Assembly (NCBI RefSeq): GCF_007860105.1
Contig: NZ_SJPU01000001.1
Location: 880,090 to 944,089, forward strand
Reading direction: 5' to 3'
Length of the DNA: 64,000 bases
Origin: Allorhodopirellula heiligendammensis
GTDB lineage: Bacteria > Planctomycetota > Planctomycetia > Pirellulales > Pirellulaceae
Notes under the pieces: generated by a model
Told to the model about the DNA's origin: nothing
Seen by the model: the letters and a program-made list of their open reading frames with translations, nothing else
The model's database searches: none
Shown: positions 60,485 through 64,000 of the stretch, piece by piece
Layout of the letters: the number at the start of each line of letters is the position of its first letter
Numbering within the stretch: the stretch's first letter is position 1
Position numbers and translations under genes: made by a program

Positions 60485-61760
60485 TCATGCACGCGTATGA
60501 AACCTGACAATTTCCATTGCAGACGTGACGTCCAGAAAGTCAACCGCGAGCGATTCGGCGAGTAATTCGTCTGACAGAAGTTCGTCAAGTTTGCGGAATT
60601 GTTTGGATGGCAAGAGATTCGCCAATGCAACTGGATCGATTTTTGAAGATGCAATCGAAGCAAGCTTCTTCTTGGATTCAGCTACCCCTGTTGAATCAAA
60701 TTCGATGGCAACGTCACGATCTGTGCACGGTAGCCCTGCGCGTTCCGCCAACAGGCAAAGTGTCCGTTGGATGCGGGTTCCGGTCCAGGTCAACCAAAGG
60801 CAGCGAGTCGGCGATAGCGAAACAAAACTCGTCTCGTGAAGTCGAGCTGCAATCGCTGTCGCCCGCGATTGAGCTAAAAGCTCGGAAGCAGCCTCATCAA
60901 GGTACTGCAGCTCTCGGTCGCTGCAGACGATCTCCTTCATCTTCTGGCGGATGCGCTGATGTATTTCGCCACCGCTTCCGAAGAATCTCGGCGGCTTCCT
61001 GCCCTTTGCTCGCTTTACAATGATCTCACGCCGCTGGTCGTCAATGATCACGACTTGCCAGCGACGGCCACCCAGAATGAAATGCTCGTCGACTTTCGGC
61101 AGCGAATCAGCCGGCAGCATTCCAATGGGGACGCTCCGATGCATCACGCTGTAGTCAATGCCGCTGGCAAACGCACTGTAAAACGAATAGTGCCTTACCA
61201 TTTGCTCGCCTTTTGGGGCGAGAATGAGGTCGCCTTGCGGCATTTGCTCTATGAGCTCCTTGGCAGCCAAGCATCGCAGGACTTTCGTGAACTGGCCAGT
61301 TGAAATGCTTCGGAACGCACCATCGGTGCAGAGAGTGGCATAAACGATTGATGCTTCTGCTCCGCCAGTCTGAGCAAGCACGCTGAGGATCTGATGTGTG
61401 AATGTGCTCAAATCAAATCTTGCAATCGATGGTGGCTCCACCCAAGTCGGTCGTTCCAACATCAACTCAGTCACAGCCGCCGCACGTAGCAAATCAAGAT
61501 GCAGCTTATCGATAAGCGTCGACTTCGCCGTGATCGGCGATTCAGTGATATAGAGACGCATACACTGCGGTTCACCCTCACCACGTCCACTCCGGCCAAG
61601 TCGCTGGACGAGTGAACTCACAGACCAAGGCGGATCCACCTGCCCAACTGCGGCAACATTCCCAATGTCAATTCCTAGCTCAAGAGTAGACGAACAAACA
61701 GTAGTCTTCGGACGCCGACCTTGCATTTCCCGTTCAGTAAATTCTCGACTCTCTTTGCTC
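60485..61760 (-). pseudogene. C-terminal part of an Lhr-like DEAD/DEAH helicase, truncated by IS66
   Basis: The reading frame runs from the IS end at 61760 without interruption: CSSTLELGIDIGNVAAVGQVDPPWSVSSLVQRLGRSGR (motifs IV-VI of SF2 helicases) followed by a long C-terminal region of about 300 residues typical of Lhr (Lhr-core winged helix and WH domains). The first RecA-like domain with Walker A/B and DEAH is missing. Upstream codons to the IS edge (KESREFTEREMQGRRP) are still coding. Cannot function as a helicase. Confidence 0.85.
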
Positions 61761-63314
61761 GTAACTGTTCACGGTTTAGCGCGTACGTCGAGCCAAACTG
61801 CTTGAGTTAGGTTCGATTCTAGCCGATTGGTAGCAGCGGCGGCGGTCGCTGGCCGCGAAAGAAATGCTCAAGCGATGTCCGCAGAACATCCAACAGTGAT
61901 TTGTTTTGATCCGAGCAGGTTGCCAATACCGTCCATATCCGTTCGAGCCATCGTTGCCCGCCTTCGCTCTTACTGCCCTGGGTCACCTTGCGGTCAATCA
62001 CCACAAAACGAATCGCTTGTTCGGCGATGTTGTTTGTCGGCTCCAGGCCGGGTGTCGTCAGGAACTTCAAGTAGCTCGCGCCATCATTGGCAAAACGCTT
62101 CGAAAGGTTGCGTGCTTTCTTGTCATCGGGAACGCGGAATCTTGCTCGCGTCAGGACCTCCATCGCCGCGTCTTCCAATTCGCCATCGAAACGTCTCCCC
62201 AATGCTTCGCGTCGATGAATCACACCGAACATTTCGCGAATCGCGTCGAGCAATCGACTCGACCAACCATGCGTCCGCCCAGTCGAGTGCTCTTGAAGGA
62301 AACGCAATTCACGAATTAGGTGGGCAAAGCAAAACTGGATGCTGCAATCAGTCAGTCCGCGATACTTGTGATACGCACTGAAGTAATCGCAGCCGATGAT
62401 TCCGTTAAACTCTTCACCGAGCACGTCGAGCAACACACCGCTGCCGCGCGAGGCATCGATTTTGAAAACGGTGAAGCCTGTGCCGCGAAAGCACCACGTC
62501 CACATGCGTTTGCCACTGTCGCGATGTCCTGTCTCGTCGATGTTGAGGATCCGCTGAGCCCTCAAGCTTCCCAAGAGGTCTTCGTAGATCGGTGCGATCG
62601 CTTGGCTGATCTTGTTGATAATCTTCGCCAACTGGCCGCGAGAGAGTTTCAGCTCGTAGACGTCGAGGAGGTATTTGCGGATCGTCGAAAGCGAGGCATG
62701 GCAAGTCCCTTTGAGAAAGCCAATGATGCTGGAAAGCTCGACGCCGCACAGTCCAGCTTTGCGAACCTCCGGTGGGATGGTGCAAACAACGGTCTTGTCA
62801 CAGGCGGCACAGTGGCTGGCAAGCGATTGATGCTCGGTTGTTTCGGTGCGGCTGACAATCTCAATCTGCTGGAGACGCGAGACAGGGTTGTCTGTGTCCG
62901 TCGTAACGGGGCCACCGCAACATGGGCATTGCTCGTACGAATACTGCGTCAGCCATTGCAGTTCGTCTTCGGGGACCGTTGGCCGCACCGTCCTCTGATG
63001 GCCCTTCTGGCCGCCCTTTTTACGTTTGCCGCTAGGCTTTCGCGGTCGGATCGGCTTCACAATGTCCGAGGAAGGAGGCTTGGAACTATTGGATGAATTC
63101 TTGGTCGCCGCGGCTAGCTTAGCGCTCACCTCGTCGAGCTTTGCCGTCGTTTCGCTGAGTTGTTTGACGATAGCGTCGAACTTCCGCTCCAACTCATTGA
63201 AGCGTTGCTCCCAGCGTTCACATTCCGGACATCCGTTCCCAGTGCTCATGGCGTAGAATTCTAACCGACATCGCCGAATCCGCGAATATCAGTTTTAAAA
63301 CCGTGAACAGTTAC
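61761..63314. mobile_element. IS66-type insertion sequence (single transposase gene)
   Basis: Terminal inverted repeat GTAACTGTTCACGGTTT / AAACCGTGAACAGTTAC (61761-61777, 63298-63314). No 8-bp target duplication is seen (left CTTTGCTC, right GCCGATTT), and the gene on the left has no continuation on the right, so the insertion was followed or accompanied by a deletion. Length 1554 bp. Confidence 0.85.
61819..63249 (-). CDS. IS66-family transposase (TnpC-like)
   Basis: A 476-residue protein with the IS66 hallmarks. Coiled-coil N-terminus with KNSSNSSKPPSSD and the Lys/Arg linker RPRKPSGKRKKGGQKGH, a zinc finger CPCCGG...CAACD, and the DDE domain LNIDETGHRDSGKRMWTWC, IIGCDYFSAYHKYRG, FCFAHLIRELRFLQ and NNIAEQAIR. 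There is no separate TnpA or TnpB, as in the ISBst12-type subgroup. Full length. Confidence 0.93.
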   Translation of the reverse strand: MSTGNGCPECERWEQRFNELERKFDAIVKQLSETTAKLDEVSAKLAAATKNSSNSSKPPSSDIVKPIRPRKPSGKRKKGGQKGHQRTVRPTVPEDELQWLTQYSYEQCPCCGGPVTTDTDNPVSRLQQIEIVSRTETTEHQSLASHCAACDKTVVCTIPPEVRKAGLCGVELSSIIGFLKGTCHASLSTIRKYLLDVYELKLSRGQLAKIINKISQAIAPIYEDLLGSLRAQRILNIDETGHRDSGKRMWTWCFRGTGFTVFKIDASRGSGVLLDVLGEEFNGIIGCDYFSAYHKYRGLTDCSIQFCFAHLIRELRFLQEHSTGRTHGWSSRLLDAIREMFGVIHRREALGRRFDGELEDAAMEVLTRARFRVPDDKKARNLSKRFANDGASYLKFLTTPGLEPTNNIAEQAIRFVVIDRKVTQGSKSEGGQRWLERIWTVLATCSDQNKSLLDVLRTSLEHFFRGQRPPPLLPIG

Positions 63315-63374
63315 GCCGATTTTACGATGAAACTCAGCGACTTGATTTAATTGTCTTTCCAAGGGTCTGTCTCT

Positions 63375-63755
63375 CTAGCAAACAAGCTTGCCGGTTTCTT
63401 GGCTGAGCATCCAGCGTTGGTCAGCGAAATCAAAATTGCCTTCGTTGCGGAACAGCATCACGTTCACGCCCGCAGGCACGTTCTTGAGCATTTCAGGTTG
63501 ATCGTCAACGTAAAGCGTGACGCCATGCTCGGCGATCACCTCCGCCTTCGCATCCATCCGATCAACCAGCACCACTTCGTCGTAGCGAATGTTGCGCTCA
63601 TTCAAGTCCGCAATCGCCTTCGCCCGATCGCGTCGATAAGTAATCACAATCACCTTCCCCGGCCATGAATGTGTCCAAGCCGAGAAGAACTCCGGTGCTT
63701 CAGTGATGCAACCGTCAAGGTCTAGACCGAGAGTGAATCTACTTCCTTCAACCAT
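63375..63755 (-). CDS. HAD-superfamily hydrolase (5'-nucleotidase-like)
   Basis: A 126-residue protein starting with the HAD motif I LGLDLDGCITE (nucleophile Asp, second Asp, as in cytosolic 5'(3')-deoxyribonucleotidases), then VIVITYRRD (motif II Thr), and TLYVDDQPEM (motif IV acidic pair). The size is shorter than most C1-cap enzymes, consistent with a minimal phosphatase. Its ATG lies within the end of the upstream gene (overlap of 8 bases), so the two are translationally coupled. Substrate is probably a small phosphomonoester. Confidence 0.8.
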   Translation of the reverse strand: MVEGSRFTLGLDLDGCITEAPEFFSAWTHSWPGKVIVITYRRDRAKAIADLNERNIRYDEVVLVDRMDAKAEVIAEHGVTLYVDDQPEMLKNVPAGVNVMLFRNEGNFDFADQRWMLSQETGKLVC

Positions 63756-64000
63756 GCTTGTTTACCTCTAGCTCGTTGACGCATTTGTTGGCATTGTCCC
63801 AGGCTTCGCGTACAGTCGGACAGCAAAGGCTGTCCGTGATTCTGGGAATCAGAAAATATCCCATGTCTTCCGTGCCCCACCAATCACATTTGCCGCGAAT
63901 CAAATCAACAAGATTTGCGAGACCCACCAGCGCATCCAATTCATCATCCGAAGACACTGGTGAATCTAATGTCGCAATCTCTTTGCTCAGCAGATCCACG
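63748..64000 (-). CDS. Hypothetical protein, possibly truncated by window end
   Basis: At least 83 residues, mostly helical, with LVDLIRGKCDWWGTEDMGYFLIP. No domain recognised. The last codons overlap the HAD gene start. The frame is open to the window edge; a GTG at 63999 is the last visible start but the gene may extend beyond. Confidence 0.55.
   Translation of the reverse strand, partial: VDLLSKEIATLDSPVSSDDELDALVGLANLVDLIRGKCDWWGTEDMGYFLIPRITDSLCCPTVREAWDNANKCVNELEVNKHG

Overview
The window looks like chromosomal DNA of a marine planctomycete of the Rhodopirellula type (Pirellulaceae). The evidence is a Ser/Thr kinase fused to a formylglycine-enzyme-like domain beside an ECF sigma factor, a giant acidic protein with a LEPR-XLL-like leader, an NPYAPP-type membrane protein, a lysine/alanine-tailed HU protein, and many dispersed copies of a short palindrome (AAAATCCGGATTTTAAA and variants). 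I see no rRNA, tRNA or CRISPR array. Nearly everything is accessory DNA, with many relics and truncated genes. Layout: 0-1.1 kb holds the end of a DNA polymerase IV gene. 1.1-17.7 kb is a run of small plus-strand orphan genes (membrane proteins, a SnoaL-like protein, a dual-specificity phosphatase, a DUF4279-like protein, a broken lipoprotein gene). They are separated by degenerate attC-like hairpins and copies of a dispersed repeat, and I read this as an old integron cassette array; no integrase lies in the window. It is interrupted at 7.6-11.5 kb by a minus-strand secreted polymorphic-toxin candidate with a C-terminal HExxH domain and an adjacent small zinc-ribbon protein that may be its immunity factor. 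17.5-24 kb carries mobile-element debris: a small ribbon-helix-helix-like protein, a stand-alone reverse transcriptase preceded by two tandem hairpins, a cysteine-cluster protein beside a 357-bp nested inverted repeat, and two genes each broken by one in-frame stop. 23.8-27.1 kb is an ECF sigma factor plus the kinase-FGE fusion; a 25-bp motif recurs upstream or downstream of these genes and elsewhere. 27.1-28.8 kb holds dispersed repeats and a decayed type I restriction R-subunit end. 28.9-32.7 kb is a minus-strand surface-glycan set: a two-domain glycosyltransferase, a LicD-like protein and a group 1 glycosyltransferase. 33.1-39.7 kb encodes a 2062-residue RHS protein with a variable Cys-rich tip, followed by a small membrane protein (possible immunity). 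39.9-43.9 kb is a complete four-gene transposon with matching ends and a 5-bp target duplication (DDE transposase, AAA ATPase, CHC2 zinc-finger protein and a zinc-ribbon protein). Next come a frameshifted RAYT-type transposase and a deletion derivative of the same transposon (to 46.2 kb). 46.6-50.6 kb has an orphan 461-residue protein, a methyltransferase and an HU protein. 50.7-55.6 kb holds a kinase fragment head-to-head with a large SF1 helicase-nuclease, a probable defence locus related to kinase/helicase systems. 56.0-57.6 kb is an ISKra4-type IS with an 8-bp duplication. The end of the window has an orphan 438-residue gene, a GIY-YIG-like protein, a small zinc protein, an Lhr-like helicase truncated by an IS66-type element, and a HAD phosphatase with an overlapping upstream gene that runs off the window.
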